From: Calvatia gigantea
Lineage: Eukaryota > Basidiomycota > Agaricomycetes > Agaricales > Lycoperdaceae
Direction: 5' to 3'
NCBI GenBank assembly: GCA_025093985.1
Contig: JACAAK010000005.1
Coordinates: 2,170,001 to 2,234,000, forward strand
DNA length: 64,000 bases
Under the pieces are notes generated by a model. The model was not told the DNA's origin. It did no database searches and worked only from the letters and a program-made list of their open reading frames with translations. A program made the translations under genes and the position numbers. This document shows, one piece after another, positions 14,049 to 26,425 of the stretch. How positions within the stretch are numbered: the stretch's first letter is position 1; each line of letters starts with the position of its first letter.

Positions 14049-17000
14049 ATGTCCAGTTACGACAAAATCGTCAAACTGGCCTGCAAGCCAAAAAATGCTC
14101 CTCCAAAATCGAAGGTACTCTGCAAATTCGCATCCTGGAGTCCAAGCGCTGACGGTTACTGCAGTACATTGAAGCTATCATCGCCGCTACCTGGTCCGAG
14201 GATGGCGCTGTCTCCGACGTTTGCAAGGCCCTTGCCCCCCGCTTCCGCGAACCCAATTCTGTCGTATGTCTATCAGATGGTCCCATGCCACAAATAATGC
14301 TCAAACTTCCTGTTGTCCTGCCTAGGTCGTGTTCAAAGCACTGATTGTCCTGCATACCATGATAAGGCGGGGTGCTACGGACAACGTCCTTTCGCATCTC
14401 TCCCAGTCTGACGTTCTGAAATTGCGCAATGTCTATAGCGCAAATTGGGAAGGTTGGAATCCCTTGTCCTCATATTGCTGTGTTGGTCGACTGACTGTTC
14501 AAAATTTGCTCTGGTCCACTTCCCTTCAATTCCAATTCCACCTATCAACCACATCACCACGTCATTGAATTCATCATAAAATTTAGGCTTTGAGAACCCC
14601 GACCACCTGCACCACTATGCCAAATACCTCGATTGTCGTATCCGCGCATACCGAGACCTTAAACACGATGTGATCAAAGTCCAATCCGAGTCGAACCGGG
14701 ATCTGAGGAACTCCTCACTGCCAGAAGACGAGGAACAGGGTCACAGGAACAACAGGAACAACAGGAACAAGGGAAAGCAGGGCAATGCAAGTTTGGCAAG
14801 GAGTAAAACAATGATGGGGAGGAAGTTAAGGTCGATGACAGTCGAGAAAGGATTGCTGAGGGAGACCAAGGTCGTCCACCAGATGATTGATACTGTGGTC
14901 GAGTGCAGGGTGTGCCGATTAGTTCTCGAGGCGGGGTCCGGATGTGCTGACATCAGGCTAGTTCTACCTGGAGGGAGTGGATGATGAACTGCGGCTGGAG
15001 GCATTACAAATGCTTGTCAGAGATCTTTTGATCCTATTCCAGGCAGGAAACGAGGCCGTTATCAGTCTTCTGGGTAGGGACATCCTCAGATTCTCGTTGG
15101 ATACATCTTATCACTTCACTTGCAGAACAATACTTCGAGATGTCCCGCATCGACGCTGCAGAAGCCCTTTCCATATATCGACACTTCTGCAAGCAGACCG
15201 AACACGTCACGGAGTATCTCGGAGTCGCGAAGAAGCTGCAGAATCTTCTGAATGTCCCAATTCCCAATTTACGTCATGTGCGCTTTATGTCTTGCTGGCG
15301 CTTACCCCTATCCCGTAACACCCTTCTTAGGCACCGTTATCTCTTGCGGCTGCCTTGCAGGAGTATCTTGATGATCCCAACTTCGAGCAGAACCGTCTTG
15401 ACTACAAAGCCAACAGGTCAGCTGCAAATGGGAAGGCCCCCCCTAAACCTGTCGCGAACAAAGCTAAAGCCGCTTCCTGTGGGTCTCATTCTCAATTGAC
15501 ATCTGGAATTATGGTTGACACTCTCGGTAGCATCTAAACCAGATACTAATTCGACTGCTTCGACTTCGGGGGCTGCTCAGCCCGCTACTTTTGCACCACC
15601 TTCTTCCCAGGTGCAAGAAAAGAAGCCGAATGTCGAGGATTTCTTCAATTCGATTGAAGAAAATCAAACCAACATGTTCAACTCACCGGGATCCAAGTAA
15701 GTACTCGTTGCCTAGTCACTTTTAACCAAAATATCAATCAATGAAATTTCAGTCCTAGTACGTTCCCTCCCCAAGCGGCGCCAAACCCGTTCGCCCCGAT
15801 GATGACTGGACAACCTTTTGCAATCCCACAAATTACGACTCAACCCACAGGGTTCCTCATGCCTCAACACACAGCCATGCCTAATACCTTCGGTGTCCCG
15901 GGACAACAACCGTCTAGCGCCCCAGGTCATCCATTCTCGACATTCCTTACGACTCCCGGCCAGCAGAATTTTTTGCGACCTCAGCCAACGGGTGCCAATC
16001 CTTTCCGTCAAAGCATGCTAGTGCCTCAGTCGACAGGTATGGCACTTTTCGGGGCCGGGAATAATCCAGGAATGGGACAGGGTACACCACAACCACCCCA
16101 ACCGAGCCCGAATCCTTTCTCCGCACCGACCCAACCGATGCAGCCTATGGTGACAGGTTTTGGACAATCTCTCTTCAATACTGCGACGGCTCAACAACCC
16201 CAGCAACAGCCACAACAACCACAACATCCATTTCAATCGACGCCCTCAGCCGCCCCTATGGGCCTTTCCAATTCAGCTTTCGCCACCACCACACAGACAC
16301 AGTCCATCGTCAATATACCCCAACGGCCTGCATCAACTCCTCTTACCACTTTTAGTTCAGCAGCAAAGAGCAGTTCCCCTCCTCCAGCGCTACCTCTTAA
16401 ACCTCATATGACGGGAACGAAGAACCCTTTCGGGCCTATCGTTACACCTGCGCCCCCAGTGCCAAAACCGCCCACTATGGCGGAACTTGCCATGGGCTTT
16501 GGTGGGACGGGATCAGCGGCATCTGCTCCTTTTGGTTCGACGCCACAACAACAGCCACAACAACAACAACAGCAGCCGGGTCAACCCGGACAGGCCAGCA
16601 GTGGCTTAACAGGTGGATTTAATTTTGCGAATAGTGCGTTAAATCCAGGTGGGACGGATATGGGTAGTGTTGCTTCATCGTTTGCGTTTACGAACACGAA
16701 ACCCTCTGGCGGAATGCCCAGTGCCACCTCACCCACTTTGACGAGTACAACGACACCAGGATCCACTTTTTCGCCTTCGTTGTTTGGTGGGTCGACGGGT
16801 TTGACGAGTCCGTCTGCTGTAGGCGGTGGTACAGGCGCAAGTACGAGTACGGACCCTGCATCTTTGAAACCACAGATAACAGGATTCGCTGGGTTGAAGC
16901 CATTTAAACCTACATCATCGTTTGGAGCTGCGCTGATGGAGTCGCTACCTCCCCTTCCTAATCAGTCAGGTCCCACGAGCCCTACGAGAACTGTTGGTTC

Positions 17001-17472
17001 CACTGCGAGCACTATCGGGCCTGGTGCTGGTATTAGCGGATTGGGCCCGTCACCATTGGGCACCTCAGAGTTTGGGACGCTGAAGCAACAGACCGGGTTT
17101 GGTGGGAGTTTTGGGAGATTTGGAGCGCTGAATTCGGGCGCCAATGGGGGGTTTTCTGGGACATCTACTACTCCGGCCAGTCCTGTAGGAAGCTCGACCA
17201 CTTCAAAACTAGGTGTTGGGTTGAGACCACAACTTACGGGCGGTGGGGCAGCAAACCCGTTCAGAGCATCGGTGGCTGGTATGAATTCCACTGGCGGCTT
17301 TGGCACCGGGACTGTACCCAGTGTGCCGCCTCTCCCTACTGGGTTCGGGACTGGGAATATGTTTGGGTCGGTGCAGCCTCCGACAAACGATTCATTTGGC
17401 TCCTTCGGGCAGCGGCAGCAGAGTGGACAGCAGCAGGGACAACAACAGCAGGGGAACGGGTCTTTGATCTAA
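14049..17472 (+). CDS. ANTH-domain clathrin adaptor, AP180/CALM (Yap1801/2-like)
   Basis: The start is ATG 14049 (MSSYDKIVKLACKPKNAPPK); the stop TAA is at 17470-17472. The ANTH domain has the inositol-lipid-binding run KLACKPKNAPPKSKY followed by ATWSEDGAVSDVCKAL, VFKALIVLHTMIRRG and LDCRIRAYRDLKHD. A charged loop encoded by a 9-bp repeat sits near 14743-14769. A helix with YRHFCKQTEHVTEYLG closes the domain. The C-terminal 550 residues are low complexity (Gln, Pro, Gly, Thr) with several NPF motifs (for example ANPFRQ, PNPFSA, KNPFGP, ANPFRA), which bind EH-domain proteins. The tail also carries five exact [LI]xxQxTG motifs, the target of the Ark1/Prk1 actin-regulating kinases in yeast. The protein is predicted to bind plasma-membrane PIP2 and recruit clathrin and Pan1/Ede1-type scaffolds to endocytic sites. 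Confidence 0.9.
14743..14769 (+). repeat. 9-bp tandem repeat inside the AP180 ANTH loop
   Basis: Three perfect copies of ACAGGAACA encode an Asn-Arg-Asn-rich linker inside a surface loop of the ANTH domain. The unit is a multiple of three, so length change would keep the frame. Confidence 0.8.
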
Positions 17473-18062
17473 GGTTTACTGACTTATTCTCACATGTTCA
17501 GCGCTTGTTGGCGGTTGGGGAAGGCGTCATGGCGCACGGAGTCCTACATTCTTTTTCCCCCGTTTCCATTTCTTTTCATTCATTTACTACGGAGCTCTTT
17601 TTTTCCTACCATTTTCTGATGACGTACAGCACGCTCGTTTACGACACCTGCTTCCCTCCGGACAACCACTCCCTCACCTTTCACCTTAGCATTACCTTAA
17701 TCCCCGGCTTTTGGGATCGTAAACCTCCGATACCTTTGGATTATTCCTTTATCCGATTTTTTCCCTTCTTGCTCCTTCTTTGATCTACGTATACAGGCCT
17801 GTACAACGCGCGTCTGCTTCGGTATACTTTAGCAACTGACTGGATTCCTCTAAGTTTTAGTGCACAGGATGAGTCAGAAAGGCACACGCTGCTGCGAAGA
17901 GTGAACTAACTCCATTGGAGCAACATTCGGGTTGCAAGTTGATTCAACCGTTTGCACACTCCACCGAGCGAGTCGACAGCACATTTCTTGATTCTTACCA
18001 CTACATTAGCACCTCACGTCTAATTCCGAGCTTGTGATCATCCTTTATTCCGCTCCACCATT
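17473..18062. other. Intergenic region between AP180 and NASP genes
   Basis: This is 590 bases, pyrimidine-rich from 17540 to 17780. It fits the 3' untranslated region of the adaptor gene followed by the promoter of the histone chaperone gene. I see no gene or repeat. Confidence 0.5.
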
Positions 18063-19754
18063 ATGGCCTCGTGGGTACCATCACATTCCCCAACTAACCG
18101 GTCTCGTTAATTAACTGCTCTCCGACAAAGAAACGACACCCCCACAAAACACGAGCCTACACCCCCAGCACCCGCGTTAAGCGCACAAAAGAATGATGAG
18201 GATGCACCAATGACGCTAGAAAGCGCCATCGAACAGGCTAAACGCGCTTTTGCACTTCAGAAGTACGAACAAGCCGTGGATTTTTATGCGACGGCTTTAG
18301 AATTCGCGTGAGTGTCGCGTCCCCTTTTTATTACCGGTTCTTTTTTTTTTGGTGGGAGAATGGAAAAATGTTTTGGTGCTTTATAGCGCCGGCGCCCGAT
18401 GCGACGCGTTTTGGCCCTGGTGTTATTAACTGGCCTTTGCTTCGGGAATGCATGATTGCTAACTTATAGTTGATGTATAGTACGAAAAAATACGGCGATG
18501 ATGCGCCGGAGGCTGCGGATTTGTACTTCTCATATGGACGTGCACTTCTTGAGAACGCGATTACGCAAAGTGGGGTCCTTGGTAAAGAGCAACCTGAAGC
18601 CCCCCCGGAGGATGCGCCTCAGGGTACGCTTCCCGTTACTCTCTTTTTATTCTTTAAAGTTGATAAAAGTGTCAAATAGTCAATATTGCTGGTGGACCTA
18701 TCCTATCATTCTCTGGGGACGCAGAGGAAGAAGATGAGTCTGCAGTCGACTTGTTCGCCGATGCAGAAAAGACAATAGCAGACGAGGAAAAGGCTGCCGA
18801 CGCCGAAGCCGCTGAGGAAGATGAGCCCGAGGATGATTTCAACGCCGCATGGGAAGTGTTGGATCTTGCTCGGGCTGTTTATGATAAGCAGGTGCAGCAA
18901 GAGGGAGATGACGAAATCCGACTTAAGCTGGCAGATACCTATATTGCCTTGGGTGATGTTTCTCTGGAAACCGGTATGTCCGTGTATCGCGTGCACAGGA
19001 AGGCGCTACAGTCTCATGAAATGTATAGAAAAGTTCGACCAAGCGATCCAAGACTACGAAGCGGGTCTCAAACATAAGGTCGATTTGCTCCCGAAGTCCT
19101 CACGTCAAATCGCAGAGGCCCATTATAAACTCAGCATGGTCCTCGATATGACCTCTGGTCGCCTAGCCGATGCTATCACCCATGCTGAAAAGGCCCTGGC
19201 GAGCGTTGAGACGAGATTGGCAGAGCTAAGAGACGGGCTAGCTGGTCAGCTGCCTCCTCTACCTGAAGAGCCACCCACGGATCCGAACGGCAAAGGAAAG
19301 GCTGTCACAAAGCTGGTAAGGGATGACGCCGTACAAAAGATGTCGAAGCAACGGATAGAAGGCGAGATTAAGGAATTGTCGGAATTAAGAGACGATTTGG
19401 CCTTGAAGGTAAAATCCATAATCATGTTCTCGGTCCGTCGTGACGAATTTACTCGACATCTAGGTTGAAGAACTCAAAACTTCACCCAACGAAACACTGG
19501 CGCAAAGTGCCCCGGCCCTTGTCGCCCAGGCACTTGACAGAGAATTGAATACTGGTAGCACATCAGCAAACCCTCCTCAGACAGTGAATGATTTGACGGG
19601 TATTGTCAAGAAGAAAAAGAAAGTCCCCACAACCGACGTCCCTTCTGCCCCCGTGGCAACAGGCACAGAGGTGAACGGGACGAAACGTAAAGCGGCAGAA
19701 GAGGCAGAAGAGTCGAGTACAGAAAAGAAGGCCAGACTGGAGTCTTCATCATAA
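18063..19754 (+). CDS. NASP/Sim3/Hif1 histone H3 chaperone
   Basis: The start is ATG 18063 in an 8-nt first coding exon (ATGGCCTC) spliced to a second exon encoding NDTPTKHEPTPP. The SHNi-TPR architecture is clear. The first TPR is AIEQAKRAFALQKYEQAVDF with YGDDAPEAADLYFSYGRALL. A strongly acidic insertion follows (about 18722-18835: Asp/Glu-rich, DEPEDDF). Next are TPRs AWEVLDLARAVYDKQ, LADTYIALGDVSLE, FDQAIQDYEAGL and IAEAHYKLSMVLDM, then a coiled coil (ELSELRDDLALKVEELK). The C-terminus is Lys-rich and nuclear-signal-like (KKKKKV, KRKAAEEAEE, KKARLESSS). The family escorts H3-H4 to the nucleus and to assembly factors; in fission yeast Sim3 delivers CENP-A. The acidic insertion in TPR2 is the histone-binding hallmark. 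Confidence 0.9.
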
Positions 19755-20046
19755 GATGCCCCGTGATTGTTCACATTCTTTGTTGTAGACATACCTATAT
19801 ATCCACGGTATGTTCCATCATCGGAGATCAACCACCGTTCCACCAACATAAGAATCTAATTGCTTACGAGACGAGAGGCTATGTGATTTTAAATCGGTTG
19901 CACATCCAGGCTATCTTGGCGGCCCTTTACTCCAATTAAATCGCATACGCAAGCTTCCCACATTCAGGTTTGTTTTCCCGGCGCCTTGTGTTATAAGAGA
20001 GAAATCGACAACTCGAGTGCTCAACTTTGATGCCTCCCCCACTGAC

Positions 20047-21256
20047 ATGTTGAACCTTTCGGATCCCCTGACGAAAATTCGAGGTAACCTGCATTCCTGG
20101 TTCTCACATTGTTAGGAAGGGCAACGTCTTTCTTCACAGTGACATGTGCAACCTGCACTGGTATTGCGATCCTCACGACCCTCTTCCCTAATTTTGTCAG
20201 GATCCACAAGAGTGAACTATGGGCGGACGATGTAAACCAAATCTCGTGGCCTCTTCGGACCTATCATTGACCTATCTTCTCTCAGGCGCTGGCCGTATTT
20301 AGTATGCTCGCCTTAATCGTCCAACTCGTCGCGGTCTTTCTCAACCCCAGTGAGTTACCCGCACCAACTATGCGCTTTCCGAAGACCAACTCAGAACCCA
20401 ACTCCATAGGTGCATTGCGTTACTACCTTATGTCTAATATGTTTTACGCGGTCATCTGGTGTGTCGACGCGTTCACCTTTTCACATTCCCAAATTCCTAA
20501 GCTGACCACATGCAGGTCTGCGAGGCTTTCTATTTTATTTTCCATAGTCAGGATCACCAGAACCTTTCGGTCAAACCACTCCCTCTTTTGCACTGCTGCT
20601 GCCTTTACATTAGCTTGGGCTTTACTCACCGCCCAAATTTATTGGGAGTGCGAAACACACACCGCGTGGAAACATATCGCAACTCCGCAATGTAAACTTA
20701 GTCGCGCCGTTGCTATCTGCCAACTTATCAGTGAGCGTCTATGTTCGTTGACCCTGATGGTACGACCCACTAACCAAAACCGACACAGGCGACGTCATCT
20801 CCGATGGCATCCTTTTATTTGTTCCTGTTCGGTTGTTCATAACCATCCGAGAAAAAAAATTACGGTATCGCCTTATAGTAATATTTGGGACATGTATCAT
20901 AACGACAATCGTGTCCTTTGTCCATGCCGTCTACTTGTTCGAGGTAAAAGAAGTCCCAATAGTGATTACAGCTGTCATCGAGGTAAGTTACGCTCTATGA
21001 GTGCATCCTGCCCATACAGATGTTGACCACGCCTTTTCAGAACGCTGTGTCCCTCATCGTTTGCAACATTCCTATCATAGTGACAGCCGTACTGAAGTTG
21101 CAACAACAAGACTCGGATATTCCAAAGTCAGCCTCACCATCCCACGTCATCTATTTTCGCACACCCAAGACTACTACACGACCATTTGACACTGCGCTGA
21201 GTGTGGATGCGCGGCTCTCCAAGGCCGAGGCCGAATCTCAACCATCTTCAATCTGA
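20047..21256 (+). CDS. Seven-helix membrane protein, Pth11/fungal rhodopsin-domain type
   Basis: I place the start at ATG 20047, with a very short 32-nt intron at 20084-20115. Exon 1 and exon 2 together keep frame. Hydrophobic segments in order are TCTGIAILTTLFP, ALAVFSMLALIVQLVAVFL, YYLMSNMFYAVIW with SARLSILFSIVRI, FTLAWALLTAQIYW, DGILLFVPVRLFITI, LIVIFGTCIITTIVSFVHA and VSLIVCNIPIIVTAVL. The LWADD motif before helix 2, WSARLSILFSIVRI and the NAVSLIVCNIP block are typical of a large mushroom family of Pth11-like receptors. The C-terminal tail is short and Ser/Thr-rich. The ligand is unknown. In ascomycetes Pth11 senses surfaces; for this branch receptor function is only inferred. The first exon is the least certain part. 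Confidence 0.7.
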
Positions 21257-21734
21257 TGGTCGTCTGGATGTCATTCCCAGTAGACGAGGAATTTTACAAA
21301 GATATACCTGTTAATATATGTATACCACCCGGAACACCGATTATTATCCCGTGTATTTTTAAGTCGGAGCTGATAATGTATCAATCTGCTTGTTCGGACA
21401 AGAGATGCACAATCACCGTGAGATTGACATCATGTGCCTGCTATATGTTCTTTCCATCACTGGAAGCTCCGCTGATTCCTGTACTTTCCTGTATTAACAA
21501 TCACCCCCGCCATCAGGGGGGTGTAGGTGCATACAACCCGGTCGCTGATGGTTTGGTATATTGTACTTACCTATCCTGTTAAGCTACTTCCCATGGCTAG
21601 AACCCCCTAAGATCTTGCTCCGTTGACTAGCTGCTGTCTCATCTCAGGCATGCGCAGTTTGTACATTCAACACTAGTCAATGATGCCAGGGATTGCTCGC
21701 TGGGACACAGCTTTTCTCGTGCAAAATCCACCAA
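21257..21734. other. Intergenic, convergent gene ends
   Basis: This is 478 bases between the stop of the membrane protein (+) and the stop of the proline-pathway reductase (-). An open frame on the + strand up to 21582 shows no family features. It is probably untranslated sequence. Confidence 0.5.
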
Positions 21735-23280
21735 TTAGAATGGCATAGAAGTAGCCTCGATCGTCCTATGTTTAAACTGCTTCCCACCAGATCCAAACTC
21801 TCCAACAACATGTCCCTCCTTCGCCTTACTCCGCATTTTATACTTGTATGTCACAAGACCCTCTAGTCCAACAGGTCCACGCGCATGAATCCTCCCAGTA
21901 CTGATCCCCACTTCTGTCCCGAATCCATAACGGAATCCATCAGCGAACCTCGTGCTAGCATTGACGAATACACCAGCAGAATCGACGCCTTGGCAGAAAA
22001 TGCTGGCATTGGTATCGTCTTCGGTGACAATCGAATCGGTATGGTGTGAAGAATGTGAATTAATCCATTGGATGGCGGAAGAGAGCGAGGGGAGAGCTAC
22101 GACTGAAAGTGTTAGGGAGAGGTGTTCGGTTGTGTATGATTCGTCCCTGGATGGTTGGACGTGGGTTTGAAGCTTCTCAGCGTCGATGTCGCGGTTTGAG
22201 AGGGCGGAAAGGGTGTGCCCGTCGCATAGCAGTCGGACGTTTTCAGCGAGGAGAGCTTTTGCGACGGTCGGCCAGGCGGTAGACAGGAGCCCTTCATGCA
22301 CTATGAGTGTCTCGAGGGCGTTACATGCCGAGGGGTAATTAATCTAGTCACCCTTGTCAGCCTCTCAGGCTCTCCTGACAGACTAAAACAAGTTACTTTT
22401 GAATCAACCACAACCCGAACAGCCTTCTCGACGTTCGCACTTTCATCCAGGAATACCGAACACAACCCGTCTGCGTGTCCCATTACAGGTATCCTCGTAT
22501 TATTTTGAATATTCCTCACGAGGGCATTGCTTCCTCTCGGGATAACAAGATCGATATATCGGTCTAATGCGAGAAGCGACGACACCTCTGCGCGGGTTTG
22601 GATGGTCTGGATGTACGTCGATGGAAGGCTTGTTTGAGCGAGACCGGAGGATATCGCGTTGGCAAGGAGGACAGTAGTACGGTTAGATTCCTTACCACCT
22701 TTGAGAATCGCAGCATTGCCTGGAAAGCCATTGGAATAAGTAGAAGTCAGCAATGATGAGGTGCGTGGCTGAGTGACAATCGGACGTACCAGATTTAATG
22801 GCCAGAGCAGCAATGTTAACCACCACCTCCGGCCTCGCCTCGAAAATCACCAAGAGAACACCAATAGGACACGAAACCCTGTACAACTCCAATTCATCGT
22901 CTAACTCGCTGGCATAGCCCACCTTTCCCGTTGGATCGGGTAAAGCTGCAACATCAAGGATTCCTTGTAACATCGAGTCCCATTTGTCTCCTTTTCCGAG
23001 ATCGAGACGTTTGAGAAGTGATTCGGACATTCTACCTGCATCGACTTCTACTTGTGCTGCCTAAAGAGACGCGGGTAAACCATTTACGGGTCGACAAAGG
23101 TTCAGATAGGGATCAGACCTGTAGGTCTTCTTTGTTAGCGGCAAGTATGTCGTCCTTTTTCGCCTCGAGCTCCCGCTTAATTGCATGGAGGGCGGTGGTG
23201 CGTTCATCTGAGGCGACGAGTTGCGAAGCCTCAAACGCGGCCTTGGCTGCTTTTGCGATGTCTTCAGCGCTGGACATCAT
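21735..23280 (-). CDS. PRO2: Gamma-glutamyl phosphate reductase (proline biosynthesis)
   Basis: It reduces L-glutamyl 5-phosphate with NADPH to glutamate semialdehyde, the second step of proline synthesis in the cytosol. The start is the first of two ATG codons at 23280 (MMSSAEDIAKAAKAA). Family blocks in order are KREIEAKKDD-like ELEAKKDDILAANKEDL, YRVSCPIGVLLVIFEARPE, NIAALAIKSG joined by an intron to NAAILKGGKES, DLVIPRGSNALVRNI, PVMGHADGLCSVFLDE, and NYPSACNALETLIVH, which holds the catalytic Cys. FGTEVGISTGRIHARGPVGLEGL and TYKYKMR then close the enzyme. The stop is TAA at 21735-21737. The length and order are complete. The next gene upstream (ATP synthase alpha) is in tandem, 256 bp away. 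Confidence 0.95.
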
Positions 23281-23536
23281 GGACTCTTACAAAAACCCAG
23301 AAATGACTCAGTATCTTATCACGGACTGAAAATAGATAAGATAAACGGTTGACTCTGATCAAGACAAATGTTCTGGTCCTGCGTTGTAGATTTACAGTTT
23401 TTCAACGCGAACTGTGATGGTAAATCTCATAAGAAATTATATATTAGAACTAAGAGAGAGGAGCATGCAGAAATTTTTATTTTTGGGATCCGTATGCTAA
23501 CCCAGGAAAGTCTATATATCAATAACCAAAAGGCTT

Positions 23537-25724
23537 TTACGATGTGAATGAGGAAACGTGATCCTCAACAACCTTCTTGATCTTGCCCTCAAGTTCTGGT
23601 GTCACAGAACCAGTAGAGATCTCCTGGAGGAGAGCGCTCTGGGTAGCGGTGAGGTGCTCACGGAATTCGGCTTCCCACTTGGTGATCTGTTCAACGGGGA
23701 TGGAATCGAGGAGACCATTGACACCGGCATAAATGATAGGCACTTGGACTTCAGTGGCCAGGGGTTGGTATTGACCTTGCTCTGAGGAAGGCGTTAGAGG
23801 GTGTTAGACAGAACGACAGTGAAAAACACATACTGAGGAGCTCAGTTAGGCGGGCACCACGAGAGAGGAGGAAGCGAGTGGAAGCATCGAGATCGGAACC
23901 GAACTGTGCGAAGGCAGCGACTTCACGGTATTGGGCGAGGTATAGTTTGAGTGAACCGGCAAACTTCTTCATGATCTTGCTGCACAGAAAATCAAAAACC
24001 AGCTCCGTGATGTTTTTTTTTTTTACACTTACGTCTGAGCGGCCGAACCGACACGAGACACGGAGAGACCGACGTTGATAGCGGGACGGACACCACGGAA
24101 GAACAGCTCAGCCTCCAAGAAGATCTGACCATCGGTAATTGAGATGACCTATTACACAAGATTGTGAGAAGAGACACGTTATGAGGGGCGGATGTACGTA
24201 CGTTGGTGGGAATGTAGGCAGACACATCACCACCCTGGGTCTCGATGATGGGAAGGGCAGTAAGGGATCCTCCGCCGAATTTGTCGCTCATCTTGGCAGC
24301 GCGTTCAAGGAGGCGGGAGTGGAGGTAGAAGACATCACCGGGATAGGCCTCACGACCAGGGGGACGACGGAGAAGGAGGGACATCTGACGATAGGCGACG
24401 GCCTGCTTGGACAAATCGTCATAGACAATGAGGGCTAAGGGTATGTGGATAAGGATACAGGAAGCAAAGGAAACGGTGCTCTCATAACTCACCGTGCTTG
24501 CCGTTGTCACGGAACCACTCTCCCATGGCGCAGCCCGAGAAAGGAGCAAGGTATTGGAGAGGAGCGGCCTCAGAGGCAGTGGCAGCAACAATGATGGTAT
24601 ACTTCATGGCATCGTTCTCCTCGAGGGTCTTGACGAGCTGGGCAACAGTCGAACGCTTCTGGCCAACGGCAACGTAGACGCAGTAGAGCTTCTTGGTCTC
24701 GTCATTACCATCATTCCACCTCTTCTGGTTAAGGATTGTGTCAATGGCGACGGCAGTTTTACCGGTTTGACGATCACCAATAATAAGCTCACGCTGGCCA
24801 CGACCAATGGGAACCATGGCGTCGATGGGCTTGAGACCAGTCATCATGGGCTGGTTGACAGAGCGACGGGGCAAGATACCGGGGGCCTTGACGGAGGCAC
24901 GGCGACGCTCTGCAGCCTCAATGGGACCCTTGCCATCAATAGGGTCACCGAGAGCGTTAACGACACGGCCAAGAAGGCCGGGGCCGACAGGAACGTCGAC
25001 AATCTGGCCAGTACGCTTGACAGTATCGCCCTCCTTGATAGCTCGATCGTTACCGAAGATGGAGACACCGACGTTGTCAGCTTCCAAGTTCAGGCACATG
25101 CCACGAACACCCGATGCGAATTCCACCATCTCTTCGGCTATTGAGTTGAGAGAAAACACGAACGGGTTGTGAGCTCTTCGAAACACGTTGGAATATAAGT
25201 AACGGAGACTAACCTTGGACGTTCTTCAAACCCCAGACACGACCGATACCGTCACCAACACCTTTTCTCCGTGTGAGTCTGATGGATAATGAGGGCTCGG
25301 GAAGGAAACCTACTCAAAACACGACCGGTTTCCTCGACATTGCCGCCGACAGAAGTGCCCGAGATACGAGATTCAAGGATAGACGAGACCTCGGAAGCAG
25401 CTGTTCGGAGTGGATGGAAAGTTCAAGTGACGTGGAAAGTTCGGAATGCCGGGTGACAACGGAAGAAGAGAAAACGTGAACAGTGAGTTCGCATTCAGGG
25501 ACGCGTAAAATTCGGGTAGAACCACGTACCAGGCTTCGCAGTGGCATATGAGCGAGCAGCAGCGGTGCTCTATAAATGTAAAAGCAAGTCGGAACACCGG
25601 GTGAGTTTCTTTCTCGTTGTCCAGAGCAGTGACCAGCACGCAGTAAATTCCTGTGTGTAGCACATACCTTGGAGGACGCGGCGAGAGCGCGACGCGCTGA
25701 GTTTCTAAGTGCGAGGCGGTACAT
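23537..25724 (-). CDS. ATP1: Mitochondrial ATP synthase F1 subunit alpha
   Basis: The non-catalytic nucleotide-binding subunit of the F1 hexamer in the mitochondrial matrix. The start is ATG 25724; the first residues [19 protein letters not shown] form a basic, amphipathic presequence. About nine introns interrupt the gene. Recognised blocks are [48 protein letters not shown], the P-loop [58 protein letters not shown] and the alpha/beta signature [17 protein letters not shown]. The protein ends [13 protein letters not shown] at 23537. It is divergent from mitochondrial ribosomal protein bL21m with 186 bp between start codons. I see no lesion. Confidence 0.97.
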
Positions 25725-25910
25725 TTGGAGTGGGGAGGAGGGAAGAGGTGAAATAGAGGATTTAACAAGGGAAGTTTTCGGTTTGTAGTGGACGACTCGG
25801 CCTTACTCGGAACATTCAAACTCCGCCTCAACTCCCCGAATTCTCACACTCAGGCCTACTCAAGCGCGTAGAGGTCATTTTCTCTGAACGCGTTGTCACT
25901 GCTGGCATTC
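25725..25910. promoter_or_regulatory. Probable bidirectional promoter, ATP1 / bL21m
   Basis: Only 186 bp separate the start codons of two divergent nuclear genes for mitochondrial proteins. A shared regulatory region is inferred from spacing and function. I do not claim a specific factor site. Confidence 0.5.
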
Positions 25911-26425
25911 ATGGCAGCGCTAGGCAGGCATCTTCAGGCGGTGTAGGTCCCCATTTTCTGATAATTGTTACGTAGATTCTCACCCGGCTCACCACAGTGC
26001 CCTCAGCATCCCTTTCGCGCGCTGCTCATACTCAGGCAATTACGCCACAATCCACCACCTCAGCTCTCGAGCTCATTCGCTCACAACCATCCCAATACGT
26101 TGTTGCGTCTTTCCTCGGCCGAAAATACATCCTCACACCACGCGACCTCCTCACCGTCCCTCGTATTCGTGACGTCAAAGTCGGCGATGTCCTTAGTCTG
26201 GACGCTATCCACGAGCTTGGCTCACGCGAATACACCCTCCGGGGCAACCCTACCATCTCACCCTCCAAAGTCAAGGTAGAAGCTACCGTTGTCGAGCATA
26301 CCAAAGGTGCTATGGAGTCTATCTTCAAAAAGAAGCGTAGAAAAGGGTACAGGAAAACCATCCAGCATAAGCAACCGTACACTCGTCTTCGTGTTAGCAA
26401 GATTGAGATTCCCGTAGACCCTTAA
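25911..26425 (+). CDS. Mitochondrial ribosomal protein bL21m
   Basis: A component of the large mitoribosomal subunit. The start ATG 25911 lies in a 30-nt first coding exon (MAALGRHLQA), followed by a 35-nt intron (25941-25975) and a 450-nt exon: 159 residues in frame. The L21 core is visible as YVVASFLGRKYIL, VKVGDVLSLDAIHELGSREY, VKVEATVVEHTKG and FKKKRRKGYRKTIQHKQPY ending RLRVSKIEI. The last block is the L21 family signature with its basic rRNA-binding run. The N-terminus before the core is Arg/Ser/Thr-rich and free of acidic residues, as expected for an import presequence. The short intron is needed to reach an ATG in frame. Confidence 0.9.

Noticed and set aside
24494..25144. 216-codon open frame on the + strand
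   Set aside because: It is exactly antisense to the highly conserved ATP synthase alpha exon; its residues are the reverse-frame image of that gene and match no family.
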